Notes: a model not told the origin generated them from the sequence alone. A stretch of 64,000 bases of DNA from Streptomyces sp. CC0208 (GCF_003443735.1 NZ_CP031969.1:806001-870000), one strand, 5' to 3'; shown: positions 1-8,320, numbered from the stretch's first letter. Made by a program: numbers and translations.

Positions 1-456
1 CGCGCCGGTCGAGCCGTACTGCTCCAGCGCGCCGCGGACCTTCCCGGTGTACGGGTCGACGAACACGGCGAGGGTGTGGTTCGGGTCGACTCCCTTCACG
101 CCGGACAGCAGCACCCGGGTCGTCGCGTCGGCCGCGGGCGAGGGGCGTATCGCCGAGACCGTGCCCTCGGGGTGCGCCTTGCGGGCGGCGTCCACCTGGT
201 CGGATATGGGCAGCTTGCTGTCGCCTACGGCGGCGACGGTCATCTCGTGCCGGTAGACGATCTTCTCGGCCTGGAAGGCGCCGGCGTACAGGAACCCGGT
301 GACGGCGGCGACCAGGAGAAAGGGCGCCACGAACACACCGGCGTAGAAGTGCAGACGCAGCACGAGCGGGCGCAGCGGGGCCCATCTGCTGCGGGCCGGC
401 GCCGGGGCGGCCGGTTGCGGGACCTCGTCCTTGGTGGTCGAGGGGGCGATGGACAT
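1..456 (-). CDS. PepSY domain membrane protein, N-terminal part
   Basis: This is the first 152 codons of a gene that runs off the left edge of the window. The protein opens with a Pro/Ala-rich cytoplasmic leader, then RPLVLRLHFYAGVFVAPFLL and a hydrophobic stretch to about residue 60, which is the first membrane segment of the PepSY (iron-regulated membrane protein) family. A PepSY-like module follows (about residues 75-150), including VDPYTGKVRGALEQYG. Family members are multi-pass membrane proteins often linked to iron or heme handling; the substrate here is unknown. The start is the ATG at 456-454. It is divergent from the deformylase gene across about 118 bp that contains a CRP-like palindrome. 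Confidence 0.85.
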   Translation of the reverse strand, partial: MSIAPSTTKDEVPQPAAPAPARSRWAPLRPLVLRLHFYAGVFVAPFLLVAAVTGFLYAGAFQAEKIVYRHEMTVAAVGDSKLPISDQVDAARKAHPEGTVSAIRPSPAADATTRVLLSGVKGVDPNHTLAVFVDPYTGKVRGALEQYGSTGA

Positions 457-533
457 CGGCGGCTTCTCCGAGGGCTGGGGACGGGGGCGGTCCAGTAGTC
501 GGAGGGAGGGGGCGCCGAGTTCCCGGGCTCCCA

Positions 534-549
534 AGTGACCTGTATCACA
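534..549. promoter_or_regulatory. CRP/FNR-like palindrome
   Basis: AGTGA, six bases, then TCACA. This matches the TGTGA-N6-TCACA architecture of CRP-family sites except for the first base. It lies between the divergent PepSY and deformylase genes, 26 bp before the deformylase start, so a bound protein could repress def or act on either gene. Regulation is inferred from the motif only. Confidence 0.45.
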
Positions 550-574
550 AGGCACTCCGTGGCATCCTGGCGCG

Positions 575-1231
575 ATGGCAACTCCGAGTCACCGCAAGCC
601 CCTTGCCGAACTGGTCGAGGAACTCCTCACCACGGACGGCCCGCTGCCGATCGTCGCGGCCGGCGATCCGGTACTGCGCCAAGGCATCGAGCATTACGAC
701 GGCCACCTGGACGGCGCCCTGCTTTCCCGCTTCGTCGAGGCCCTCCGCGTCACGATGCACGCGGCGCCCGGTGTGGGGCTCGCCGCCCCTCAGGTGGGGG
801 TTCCCCTGCGGATCGCGGTGATCGAGGACCCCGCGCCGGTACCGGAGGAGATCCGGCTGGCGCGCGGACGCGTCCCGCAGCCGTTCCGCGTGCTGGTCAA
901 TCCGTCGTACGCGCCCGTCGGTACCCCACGGGCCGCGTTCTTCGAGGGATGTCTGAGCGTGCCGGGGTGGCAGGCCGTGGTGGCGCGGCCCGCCGAGGTC
1001 CGGCTGACGTGCGAGGACGAGAACGGCCGCGCGGTCGACGAGGTGTTCAGCGGCTGGCCCGCGCGGATCGTGCAGCACGAGACGGACCACCTCGACGGCG
1101 TGCTCTACCTCGACCGGGCCGAAGTTCGCTCACTGTCCTCCACCCAGGCGATGGCCGAGCGCTGGACGCAGCCGACGCCGGAGCTGGCGGCCGCGTCCCT
1201 CGGCTTCGAACTGCCTCAGGCGTCCCTCTAG
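575..1231 (+). CDS. def: Peptide deformylase
   Basis: This enzyme removes the N-formyl group from nascent proteins. The three family motifs are present in order: GVGLAAPQVG (about residues 66-75), EGCLSV (about 124-129, with the metal-binding Cys) and HETDHLDG (from about 168, the HExxH metal/catalytic motif). At 218 residues it has a longer N-terminus and C-terminal tail than minimal bacterial deformylases but matches the long form common in Streptomyces, which usually carry several copies. The ATG at 575 is chosen because the protein aligns from there; no strong ribosome binding site is visible. The TAG stop overlaps the convergent reductase gene's stop in CTAG. Confidence 0.95.
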   Translation: MATPSHRKPLAELVEELLTTDGPLPIVAAGDPVLRQGIEHYDGHLDGALLSRFVEALRVTMHAAPGVGLAAPQVGVPLRIAVIEDPAPVPEEIRLARGRVPQPFRVLVNPSYAPVGTPRAAFFEGCLSVPGWQAVVARPAEVRLTCEDENGRAVDEVFSGWPARIVQHETDHLDGVLYLDRAEVRSLSSTQAMAERWTQPTPELAAASLGFELPQASL

Positions 1232-2667
1232 TTGTCCCGGTAGGCCTCCAGCAGCCGCAGCCACACCTCGCTGATCGTCGGGTACGCCGGGACCGCGTGC
1301 CACAGCCTGCTGATCGGGACCTGGCCCGCGACCGCGACCGTCGCGGAGTGGATCAGTTCACCGACTCCGGGTCCGACGAAGGTGACACCGAGCAGGATCT
1401 CGCGTTCCAGGTCGACGACCATGCGGGCGCGGCCGCGGTAGCCGTCGCCGTAGAGGCCGGCGCCCGACACCGAAGCGAGGTCGTAGTCGACCGCGCGCAC
1501 CCGGTGGCCCGCCTGTTCGGCCTCCGCCAGGGAGAGGCCCACGGCGGCGGCCTCCGGGTCGGTGAAGACGACCTGGGGCACGGCGTCGTGGTCGGCGGTC
1601 GCGGCGTGGGCGCCCCACGGGTCCGCCTGCACCGGGGCTCCCGAGGCGCGGGCGGAGATGGCGGCGCCGGCGATGCGGGCCTGGTACTTGCCCTGGTGGG
1701 TGAGGAGTGCGCGGTGGTTGACGTCGCCGACCGCGTAGAGCCAGTCGCTGCCGGTCACACGGAGGCTGTCGTCGACCTCCAGCCAGCTGCCGGGCTCCCG
1801 GCCGATGGTGTCCAGGCCGATGTCGTCGGTGTGCGGGGCGCGCCCGGTGGCGAAGAGGATCTCGTCGGCCTCGATGCGGTCACCGGTGCCGGTGACGACC
1901 ACGACCGTGCCGTTCTCCCGGGTGACCGACTCGACCGAGGTGCCGGTGCGGACGCTGACGCCCGCCTCGGTGAGCGCCTCGGCGACGAGTTCGCCCGCGA
2001 ACGGCTCCATGCGGTTGAGCAGGCTCTTCCCGCGGACCAGGAGCGTCACCTGTGAGCCGAGGGCCTGCCAGGCGGTGGCCATCTCGGTGGCGACCACTCC
2101 CCCGCCGACCACGACGAGGCGTCCGGGTGCCGCCTTGGCGCTGGTGGCCTCGCGGCTGGTCCAGGGCCTGACCTCGTCGAGGCCCGGCAGGTCGGGCAGC
2201 ACGGCCCGGGTGCCGGTGCACACGGCCACGGCGTGCCGGGCGGTCAGTACCTTCTGTGTGCCGTCGGGGGCGGTCACCGTGACCGTGCGCTCCCCGCTGA
2301 GACGGCCGTGGCCGCGGTGAATCTCGGCGCCGATGCTCTCCAGCCAGCCGACCTGGCCGTCGTCCTTCCAGTCCGAGGCCCAGTAGTCCCGGCGTGCGAG
2401 GACCGCGGCCGCGTCGAGGGGGCCCTGCACCGCGGCGCTCAGTCCGGGCAGGCGGCGCGCGTCCGCCTGGGCGATCACCGGCCGCAGCAGGGCCTTGCTG
2501 GGCATACAGGCCCAGTAGGAACACTCTCCGCCGATCAGCTCGCTCTCCACGACCGCGGTGGACAGGCCGGCCGCGCGGGTGCGGTCGGCCACGTTCTCCC
2601 CCACGGGCCCGGCACCGAGCACCACTACGTCGTAGTTGCTGTGGGCGATGTTTTCCGTTTCCGTCAT
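1228..2667 (-). CDS. Pyridine nucleotide-disulfide oxidoreductase (Lpd/MerA-like)
   Basis: A flavoprotein of 479 residues. It has an N-terminal FAD dinucleotide fold (VVVLGAGPVGENV), a redox-active CxxxxC (C49 and C54 in GGECSYWACMPSKALL), a second dinucleotide fold (VVVGGGVVATE), the FAD contact YAVGDVN, and a C-terminal dimer domain with HAVPAYPTISE carrying the His/Glu pair. The signature is that of dihydrolipoamide dehydrogenase, mercuric reductase and relatives, but no 2-oxoacid dehydrogenase subunits lie nearby, so the disulfide substrate is unknown. An upstream in-frame ATG exists at 2808; the ATG at 2667 is preferred because homology begins there. Divergent from a thioredoxin gene 144 bp away, which suggests a shared thiol-redox theme. 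Confidence 0.9.
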   Translation of the reverse strand: MTETENIAHSNYDVVVLGAGPVGENVADRTRAAGLSTAVVESELIGGECSYWACMPSKALLRPVIAQADARRLPGLSAAVQGPLDAAAVLARRDYWASDWKDDGQVGWLESIGAEIHRGHGRLSGERTVTVTAPDGTQKVLTARHAVAVCTGTRAVLPDLPGLDEVRPWTSREATSAKAAPGRLVVVGGGVVATEMATAWQALGSQVTLLVRGKSLLNRMEPFAGELVAEALTEAGVSVRTGTSVESVTRENGTVVVVTGTGDRIEADEILFATGRAPHTDDIGLDTIGREPGSWLEVDDSLRVTGSDWLYAVGDVNHRALLTHQGKYQARIAGAAISARASGAPVQADPWGAHAATADHDAVPQVVFTDPEAAAVGLSLAEAEQAGHRVRAVDYDLASVSGAGLYGDGYRGRARMVVDLEREILLGVTFVGPGVGELIHSATVAVAGQVPISRLWHAVPAYPTISEVWLRLLEAYRDN

Positions 2668-2811
2668 GGGCCCAGTCTGGTGGGTGGTGTGCGCTCGGGC
2701 CACCAGGGGTACGCGCGCCGCATACCGAGAGGTGACAGCTGTGGAATACCCGGCCGACAAGCCGTGTTGTGCCGACGGCTTCGCTCCGAGACCAGGAAGA
2801 GGGATCACGTC

Positions 2812-3198
2812 ATGAGCAGCACTGTGGAGCTCACCAAGGAGAACTTCGACCAGACGGTCACGGACAACGAGTTCGTCCTGATCGACTTCTGGGCGTCCTG
2901 GTGCGGTCCTTGCCGCCAGTTCGCGCCGGTCTACGAGAAGGCCGCCGAGGACAACCCCGACCTGGTGTTCGGCAAGGTGGACACCGAGGCGCAGCCGGAG
3001 CTGGCCGCGGCCTTCGGTATCCAGTCGATCCCGACGCTGATGATCGTCCGCGACCAGGTCGCGGTGTTCGCCCAGCCCGGGGCGCTGCCCGAGTCCGCCC
3101 TGACGGACGTCATCGGGCAGGCCCGCAAGCTCGACATGGACGAGGTCCGCAAGTCCGTGGCCGCGCAGCAGGCCCAGGCCGAGCAGAACGGCGAGTGA
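2812..3198 (+). CDS. trxA: Thioredoxin
   Basis: A 128-residue cytoplasmic thioredoxin with the active site FWASWCGPCRQF (Cys31 and Cys34) and the conserved cis-proline segment SIPTLMIV. It would pass electrons from thioredoxin reductase to target disulfides. A C-terminal extension of roughly 20 charged and Gln/Ala-rich residues follows the normal fold. A GAAGAGGGATC purine-rich stretch upstream of the ATG serves as the ribosome binding site. It is convergent with the aldehyde dehydrogenase gene, the two stop codons sharing a small hairpin. Confidence 0.95.
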   Translation: MSSTVELTKENFDQTVTDNEFVLIDFWASWCGPCRQFAPVYEKAAEDNPDLVFGKVDTEAQPELAAAFGIQSIPTLMIVRDQVAVFAQPGALPESALTDVIGQARKLDMDEVRKSVAAQQAQAEQNGE

Positions 3199-3212
3199 CC
3201 CCTAGAAGGGGT
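3198..3212. terminator. Short bidirectional hairpin over two stop codons
   Basis: ACCCCT-AGA-AGGGGT forms a perfect 6-bp stem with a 3-nt loop. It overlaps the last base of the thioredoxin TGA and contains the TAG of the convergent aldehyde dehydrogenase. It could end transcription in both directions, though the stem is short and there is no T tract. Confidence 0.4.
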
Positions 3213-4638
3213 ACGTCGCCACGTCCGCGCGTACCGTCGTCCAGCGCACGTCGGTGAAGGCCTCCACATTGGCCTCGCCGCCGAAGCGGGCGCCGGTGCC
3301 GGACGCGGCGATACCGCCGAAGGGCGCGACCGCCTCGTCGTTCACGGTCTGGTCGTTGATGTGCACGATGCCGGTCGGGATCCGCTCCGCGAGGTCGAGG
3401 CCGCGGGCCGCGTCCCCGGTGACGATGCCGAGCGAGAGGCCGTAGGGCCCCGCGGCGGCCAGGGCGGCCGCTTCGTCGACCGTGCTGAAGGACCGTACGG
3501 GAGCGACGGGGCCGAAGACCTCCTCCGCGTAGGCAGGCGTGTTGTCGTCGAGGCCCGCGAGGACCGTCGGCCGGTAGAAGAGCTTCTCGTGCGTACCGCC
3601 GGCGGCCAGCTTGGCGCCCTGGGCGGTGCTGGCCTCGACCAGGCCCCGCACCTTGGCGAGCTGGTTGTCGTCGATGATCGGGCCGAGGTGGACCTGCTCC
3701 AGGTTCGGGTCGCCGACGGCCAGCGAGTCGGCCTTCGCCGCCAGCCGCTCCACGTACTCCTCGTAGAGCGATGCGTGGACCAGGTGGCGGCCGGTCGTCA
3801 TGCAGATCTGGCCCTGGTGGAAGAAGGATCCCCAGGCCGCCGTGGAGATCACGGCCTCGATGTCGGCGTCCTCCAGGACGATCAGCGCGGAGTTGCCGCC
3901 GAGTTCCAGGTGGGCGCGCTTGAGGTGGCGCCCGGCCGCCTCCCCGACCGCGCGGCCCGCCGCGGTCGAACCGGTGAAGGAGATGACGGGGACGCGCGGG
4001 TCGGCGACCAGGGCCTGGCCGACGTCCGGGCCGCCGGGCAGGACATGGAACAGCCCCTCGGGCAGCCCGGCCTCGGCGAAGACCGCGGCGAGCGAGAGAC
4101 CGCCGCAGACCGCGGTGCGCGGGTCGGGCTTGAGGATCACGGCGTTGCCGAGGGCGAGGGCCGGGGCGACGGAGCGGATCGAGAGGATCAGCGGGGCGTT
4201 GAAGGGCGAGATCACGCCCACCACGCCGACCGGGATCCGGCGCGTGTAGGACAGCCGGGGCGCCTCGCTGGGCAGGACCTGGCCGGCGGGGCGGGAGGCG
4301 AGGGCGGCGGCCTCGTAGCACTCCTGGGCGGCCACGTGCAGCTCGAAGTCGGCCTTGCCGGGGATCGACCCGGACTCGCGGACGAGCCATCCGCGCAGTT
4401 CGTCGGCGTGCGCGGCGAACAGGTCGCCGGCCTTGCGCAGCACTCCCGCGCGGACGAAGTGCGGGAGCCGGGCCCACTCGCTCTGGGCGGCGCGGGCGGC
4501 CTCGGCGGAGCGCTCCACGTCCTCGCCGGTGGCGAGGGTGACGGTGGCGAGCGTGTCGCCGGTGGCGGGTTCGGTGACCGCGTACTCAGGTCCCGACAGG
4601 GGGTGGGGCTGCCAGCTCTTGGGGTCGAGCAACGACAT
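3202..4638 (-). CDS. Aldehyde dehydrogenase, benzaldehyde/vanillin type
   Basis: NAD(P)-dependent aldehyde dehydrogenase of 478 residues. The catalytic Cys is in GQICMTTGRH (about residue 278), the general-base Glu in LELGGNSALIVL (about residue 245), and the nucleotide-binding turn is ISFTGSTAAGRAVG. Overall wording resembles benzaldehyde dehydrogenases (SYTRRIPVGVVGVISPFNAP). The start is the ATG at 4638, preceded by GGAGAG at a 5-nt gap; an earlier in-frame ATG is ignored. It lies 30 bp downstream of pobA on the same strand, so it probably oxidises an aromatic aldehyde such as 4-hydroxybenzaldehyde to the PobA substrate. The exact aldehyde is inferred. Confidence 0.9.
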   Translation of the reverse strand: MSLLDPKSWQPHPLSGPEYAVTEPATGDTLATVTLATGEDVERSAEAARAAQSEWARLPHFVRAGVLRKAGDLFAAHADELRGWLVRESGSIPGKADFELHVAAQECYEAAALASRPAGQVLPSEAPRLSYTRRIPVGVVGVISPFNAPLILSIRSVAPALALGNAVILKPDPRTAVCGGLSLAAVFAEAGLPEGLFHVLPGGPDVGQALVADPRVPVISFTGSTAAGRAVGEAAGRHLKRAHLELGGNSALIVLEDADIEAVISTAAWGSFFHQGQICMTTGRHLVHASLYEEYVERLAAKADSLAVGDPNLEQVHLGPIIDDNQLAKVRGLVEASTAQGAKLAAGGTHEKLFYRPTVLAGLDDNTPAYAEEVFGPVAPVRSFSTVDEAAALAAAGPYGLSLGIVTGDAARGLDLAERIPTGIVHINDQTVNDEAVAPFGGIAASGTGARFGGEANVEAFTDVRWTTVRADVATYPF

Positions 4639-4668
4639 GACGGCTCTCCGTTCGATCACCGGTGGGAC

Positions 4669-5847
4669 TCACACGGGGAGCGGTAGTCCCGTGTAGTTCG
4701 CGGCCAGTTCGGCGGCCGCATGGCGGGATGCGGTGATACGGCGCAGCCGGGCGAGCTGCATCCGGCTCTCGAACGCATCCCCATTTGGTTGAGCATGCAA
4801 CATCCTAGTCATCTCGTACGAGAACCGCGTGGCCTGCCACACACGAGAAAGACACAACTCCGAATACCTGTCGATCAGTTGTGTCGATCCTGTGCGGTGC
4901 ACATCGGTCAGGGCCCGGGCGAGGAGGGATACGTCCGACACGGCGAGGTTGAGTCCCTTCGCCCCGGTCGGCGGCACTATGTGCGCGGCGTCGCCGGCGA
5001 GCAGGAGATGGCCGTGCCGCATCGGTTCGTGGACGTGACTGCGCATGGGCGTCACGGACTTGGCGGTGATCGGCCCCCTCACGAGGGTCCAGTCGGCGTC
5101 GATCGCGAAGCGTGCGGCGAGCTCGTCCCAGATCCGCTCGTCGGACCAGTCGTCCGGGTCGGTGCCGTTGGGGACCTGGAGGTAGAGCCGGGACACGGCG
5201 GGCGAGCGCATGCTGTGCAGGGCGAAGCCGCGCTCCCCGCGGGCGTAGATCAACTCCTCGCAGGACGGGGCGACATCGGCGAGGATCCCGAGCCAGGAGT
5301 ACGGGTAGTCGTGCGCGTACGTCCGGCTCGCCCCCGCCGGAAAGGCGCCGCGCGAGATGCCGTGGAAGCCGTCGCAGCCCGCGATCCAGTCGCAGGTCAG
5401 CGTCTGTTCGCGGCCCTCGTGCAGGAACCGCACCACGGGGGCGTCGCTCTCCGGCTTCTCGACCGCCAGGGCCTTGGCCTCGAACAACAGCGGTGGCCCC
5501 TCGGCCAGTTGGAGCGCGACCAGGTCCTTCACGATCTCGGTCTGGGCGTAGATGGTGACGGTACGGCCGCCGGTGAGGACGGGGAAGTCGAGGTGGTGCC
5601 GCTCCCCGGCGAACCGCAGCTCGATGCCCTGGTGGACGAGCCCCTCGGCGTCCAGCCGCCCGGCGGCGCCCGCCGCGCGCAGGGCGTCGACCGTGCCCTG
5701 CTCCAGCATCCCGGCGCGCTGGCGGTGCTCGACGTACTCCCGCGTCCTGCTCTCCAGGACCACGCAGTCGATGCCGGCCAGGTGCAGCAAGCGGGCGAGG
5801 AGCAGTCCGGCGGGGCCGCCGCCGATGATCCCGACCGTGGTGCGCAT
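4669..5847 (-). CDS. pobA: 4-hydroxybenzoate 3-monooxygenase
   Basis: FAD-dependent hydroxylase of 392 residues that converts 4-hydroxybenzoate to protocatechuate. Visible are the N-terminal GIIGGGPAGLLLARLL fold, the substrate/FAD region EHRQRAGMLEQG, the DG motif GCDGFHG, and the C-terminal LAGDAAHIVPPTGAKGLNLA flavin site. Length matches the family (about 390). The ATG at 5847 follows GGGAGG. Its gene lies between a LacI-type regulator (16-bp gap upstream) and the aldehyde dehydrogenase (30 bp downstream), so the three probably form one transcript. Protocatechuate ring-cleavage genes are not in the window and must lie elsewhere. Confidence 0.93.
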   Translation of the reverse strand: MRTTVGIIGGGPAGLLLARLLHLAGIDCVVLESRTREYVEHRQRAGMLEQGTVDALRAAGAAGRLDAEGLVHQGIELRFAGERHHLDFPVLTGGRTVTIYAQTEIVKDLVALQLAEGPPLLFEAKALAVEKPESDAPVVRFLHEGREQTLTCDWIAGCDGFHGISRGAFPAGASRTYAHDYPYSWLGILADVAPSCEELIYARGERGFALHSMRSPAVSRLYLQVPNGTDPDDWSDERIWDELAARFAIDADWTLVRGPITAKSVTPMRSHVHEPMRHGHLLLAGDAAHIVPPTGAKGLNLAVSDVSLLARALTDVHRTGSTQLIDRYSELCLSRVWQATRFSYEMTRMLHAQPNGDAFESRMQLARLRRITASRHAAAELAANYTGLPLPV

Positions 5848-5863
5848 GGCAGGCCTCCCTGCG

Positions 5864-6904
5864 TCAGCTGGAGTCGCGGTGCACGACCGTGGCACCCAGC
5901 ACCGTGTGCGTCTCGGTCGCGGCGCCCGGTTCGCGCACCGCGCGGTCGACCAGTTCGGCGAGGTCACGGCCGGACGGGAGCTCGATGTGGACCGTGCTCA
6001 GCCTGGGCCGCAGCAGTCGGCCGAGGAGCAGGTCGTCGGCACCGATCACCGCCGTGTCCTCCGGGATGCGCACGCCCTCGTCCTGGAGGGCGCGCATTAA
6101 CAGCATCGCGTATTCGTCGTTGTACGCGAACACGGCGTCGAGGCCGAGGTCCCGCCAGCGCGCGGCGAGCTTGGCCGCGGCCTGCTCCTCGTAGGCGAGG
6201 GGCAGCTCGGTCAGCGTGGCGTCCGTGCCCTGGAGAGCGCGGCGCACACCGGCGAGGCGGGGCAGCGAGAAGGCCTCCAGGCCGGACTCCTCGGGCACCA
6301 CGACACCGATGCGGCGCCGGCCGCGGGCGTACAGGTGGGCGGCGGCGCTGTGGCCGACGCCCGCGTGGTCCATGAGCAGGGAGTGGGCCCCCTCGACCGC
6401 CTCGGGGGCGAGGGTGACCACGGCCCGGGCACCGGAGCGCCGCAGCAGGGCCACGCCCTGCGGGCCGAGTCCCACGCCGGGCACCAGGACGGCGACCGGG
6501 CGCAGCTCGGCCCAGGCGCGGGCCGCCTCGTCACCCTGGAGGCCGACACTGCCGTACTGGACGACCGTGTAGTCCAACCGGCCCAGGGCCCACTGGAGTT
6601 CGCTGATGAACTGGCTGTAGAGCGGGCCGACCGGGATGGACGGGGCGGGCATCAGGACCATCCGGCTGTGGCCGGCGCGCAGGCTGCGGGCGGCCGCGTG
6701 CGGCACGTACCCGAGTTCCTTGGCGGCCTCGTGGACGCGGCGGCGCGTGGGCTCGCTGATCCGGACGGCGCTGGTGTTGTTGAGGACGTAGGAGACGGTC
6801 GCACGCGAGACGCCGGCCACGCGGGCCACATCGGCGCTCGTGGGAACCGAGCGCGTGACGGAGGACGCGGACGTGTTCTGTATCTGCACCATGACGATCG
6901 TCAT
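5864..6904 (-). CDS. LacI-family repressor of the pob operon
   Basis: The protein has an N-terminal LacI helix-turn-helix (TSADVARVAGVSRATVSYVL) followed by the hinge helix AARSLRAG and a periplasmic-binding-protein-like effector domain to the end (about 346 residues). It is the first gene of the lacI-pobA-aldehyde dehydrogenase unit, which suggests autoregulation and response to an aromatic ligand. LacI proteins more often sense sugars or nucleobases, so an aromatic effector would be notable. Two starts are possible, ATG 6904 and ATG 6892; neither has a good ribosome binding site. Both ATGs sit in a 14-bp perfect palindrome. Confidence 0.85.
   Translation of the reverse strand: MTIVMVQIQNTSASSVTRSVPTSADVARVAGVSRATVSYVLNNTSAVRISEPTRRRVHEAAKELGYVPHAAARSLRAGHSRMVLMPAPSIPVGPLYSQFISELQWALGRLDYTVVQYGSVGLQGDEAARAWAELRPVAVLVPGVGLGPQGVALLRRSGARAVVTLAPEAVEGAHSLLMDHAGVGHSAAAHLYARGRRRIGVVVPEESGLEAFSLPRLAGVRRALQGTDATLTELPLAYEEQAAAKLAARWRDLGLDAVFAYNDEYAMLLMRALQDEGVRIPEDTAVIGADDLLLGRLLRPRLSTVHIELPSGRDLAELVDRAVREPGAATETHTVLGATVVHRDSS
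6891..6904. promoter_or_regulatory. Perfect palindrome at the lacI start
   Basis: ATGACGATCGTCAT is a perfect 14-bp palindrome whose two ends are the two candidate start codons of the LacI gene. It could be the autoregulatory operator. LacI operators usually have a central CG, here the centre is AT, so this is tentative. Confidence 0.4.
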
Positions 6905-6951
6905 CTTTGCAGAAGCTGTGAAGGTGCTCACATGCGGGGCTACCGCTGTCG

Positions 6952-7614
6952 CTAGCGCAGCGGATCGGTGCCGGTCACCCGGGCGACGAGGTCGTTCCAG
7001 CCGGCCTCCAGGCGCTCCAACGGCATCTCGCACTGCCGGGTGAGGTGGTGGATGAGGGCGGGGTCGAGATACCCCATCAGCGTCTGGGCCAGAAGGTCGC
7101 AGTCGGCGTCCGGGAGGATCTGCCGCAGCAGCATGGTGGTGTGCATGTGCAGCGCGCGGGTCGACGGGTGGGAGTGGCGGCGGGTCGGTTCCGACTGTGC
7201 GGCCAGCAGCAGGTCCAGCTGTTCGGCGGAGCGGTACAGCACGGCCACGCCGAGCGCCCGCAGCCGGTCCACCGCGGGGGCACCGGGACCCAGCGGCGGC
7301 GGGCCGCCGAGGAAGTCCGCCTGGAGCGTGTGCGCGGAGTGGTCCAGCAGGGCCATGAGCAGTCCGGTGCGGTCGCCGAAGCGGCGGAAGACGGTTCCCT
7401 TGCCGACACCGGCCGCCGTGGCCACCGCCTCCATGGTGACTCCCGCCACCCCGTGCTCCGCGATCAGGCGGGACGCGGCCTCCAGCAGACGGGCACGGTT
7501 GCGGGCCGCGTCGGCGCGAAGGCAGGGCTCGTCGGGCGCGGAACCGACCTCCAGCAGTCGGGGCGTGTCGAAGGGCTCCTGAGGTTTCGGGAACGGCGGC
7601 AGGGTCGCGGACAT
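6952..7614 (-). CDS. TetR-family repressor
   Basis: A 220-residue regulator. The N-terminal TetR DNA-binding domain is clear (RLLEAASRLIAEHGVAGVTMEAVATAAGV split over residues about 40-70, then GKGTVFRRFGDRTGLL). The remainder is the variable ligand domain, including a stretch with MGYLDPALIHHL typical of regulators beside flavin reductases. It is divergent from the FMN reductase gene, and the intergenic region carries two identical palindromes. An in-frame ATG at 7632 is also possible; the one at 7614 is chosen as the more usual start. Neither has a clear ribosome binding site. Confidence 0.88.
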   Translation of the reverse strand: MSATLPPFPKPQEPFDTPRLLEVGSAPDEPCLRADAARNRARLLEAASRLIAEHGVAGVTMEAVATAAGVGKGTVFRRFGDRTGLLMALLDHSAHTLQADFLGGPPPLGPGAPAVDRLRALGVAVLYRSAEQLDLLLAAQSEPTRRHSHPSTRALHMHTTMLLRQILPDADCDLLAQTLMGYLDPALIHHLTRQCEMPLERLEAGWNDLVARVTGTDPLR

Positions 7615-7644
7615 GAAGCCAGCGTAAAGCATCGGGAAGAAAAC

Positions 7645-7695
7645 TGGACCCCGGTCCGTTTAGGATGCTAGAAACGTAACCGGACCCCGGTCCGG
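7645..7695. promoter_or_regulatory. Twin TetR operators
   Basis: GGACC-CC-GGTCC occurs twice, at 7646-7657 and 7682-7693; the second extends to CCGGACCCCGGTCCGG (7680-7695). Their centres are 36 bp apart. They lie in the 119-bp region between the divergent tetR and FMN reductase genes, exactly where a TetR repressor would control both. Binding is inferred from position and symmetry. Confidence 0.75.
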
Positions 7696-7733
7696 AACAT
7701 TACCGCCGTGTTTCAGTCCCTTTGGAGTTACGC

Positions 7734-8297
7734 ATGTCTGTTCGCATCCTTGCGCTCGTCGGATCCCTTCGCGCCGGTTCGCACAACCGCCAGCTCGCCG
7801 AGGCGGCCGTCAAGCACGCCCCCGAGGGCGCGGAGGTCGTGCTCTACGAAGGCCTGGCCGAGATCCCCTTCTACAACGAGGACATCGACGTCGAGGGCAA
7901 CGTCCCCGCGGCCGCCGCCAAGCTGCGTGAGGCCGCCCAGGCCTCCGACGCGTTCCTGTTCTTCTCCCCCGAGTACAACGGCACCATCCCGGCCGTCCTG
8001 AAGAACGCCATCGACTGGCTGTCGCGTCCGTACGGCGCCGGCGCCTTCGGCGGCAAGCCGGTCGCCGTGGTCGGTACCGCCTTCGGTCAGTTCGGCGGCG
8101 TGTGGGCGCAGGACGAGACCCGCAAGGCCGTGGGCATCGCCGGCGGCAAGGTGCTCGAGGACGTCAAGCTCTCCATCCCGGGTTCCGTGGTCCGCTTCGC
8201 CGAGACCCACCCGGCCGACGACGCCGAGGTCGCCGCGCAGCTGGCCGAGGTCGTCGCGCAGCTGCACAGCAACACGGGTGAGGCTGCCGCCGCCTGA
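7734..8297 (+). CDS. NADPH-dependent FMN reductase / quinone reductase
   Basis: A 187-residue flavodoxin-fold protein. It shows the FMN phosphate loop GSLRAGSHNRQLAEAA (residues about 9-24), the flavin ring contact FFSPEYNGTIPAVLKNAIDW, and FGGKPVAVVGTAFG, all as in the NADPH-dependent FMN reductase family (ChrR/YieF, MdaB-like). Such enzymes reduce quinones, chromate or azo compounds with two electrons. The ATG follows TTTGGAGTTACGC. It is divergent from a TetR gene and probably de-repressed by a quinone-like or electrophilic ligand. A strong terminator follows 26 bp after the stop. Confidence 0.92.
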   Translation: MSVRILALVGSLRAGSHNRQLAEAAVKHAPEGAEVVLYEGLAEIPFYNEDIDVEGNVPAAAAKLREAAQASDAFLFFSPEYNGTIPAVLKNAIDWLSRPYGAGAFGGKPVAVVGTAFGQFGGVWAQDETRKAVGIAGGKVLEDVKLSIPGSVVRFAETHPADDAEVAAQLAEVVAQLHSNTGEAAAA

Positions 8298-8320
8298 ACC
8301 TGCGGCGCGTGAACGGGTTT

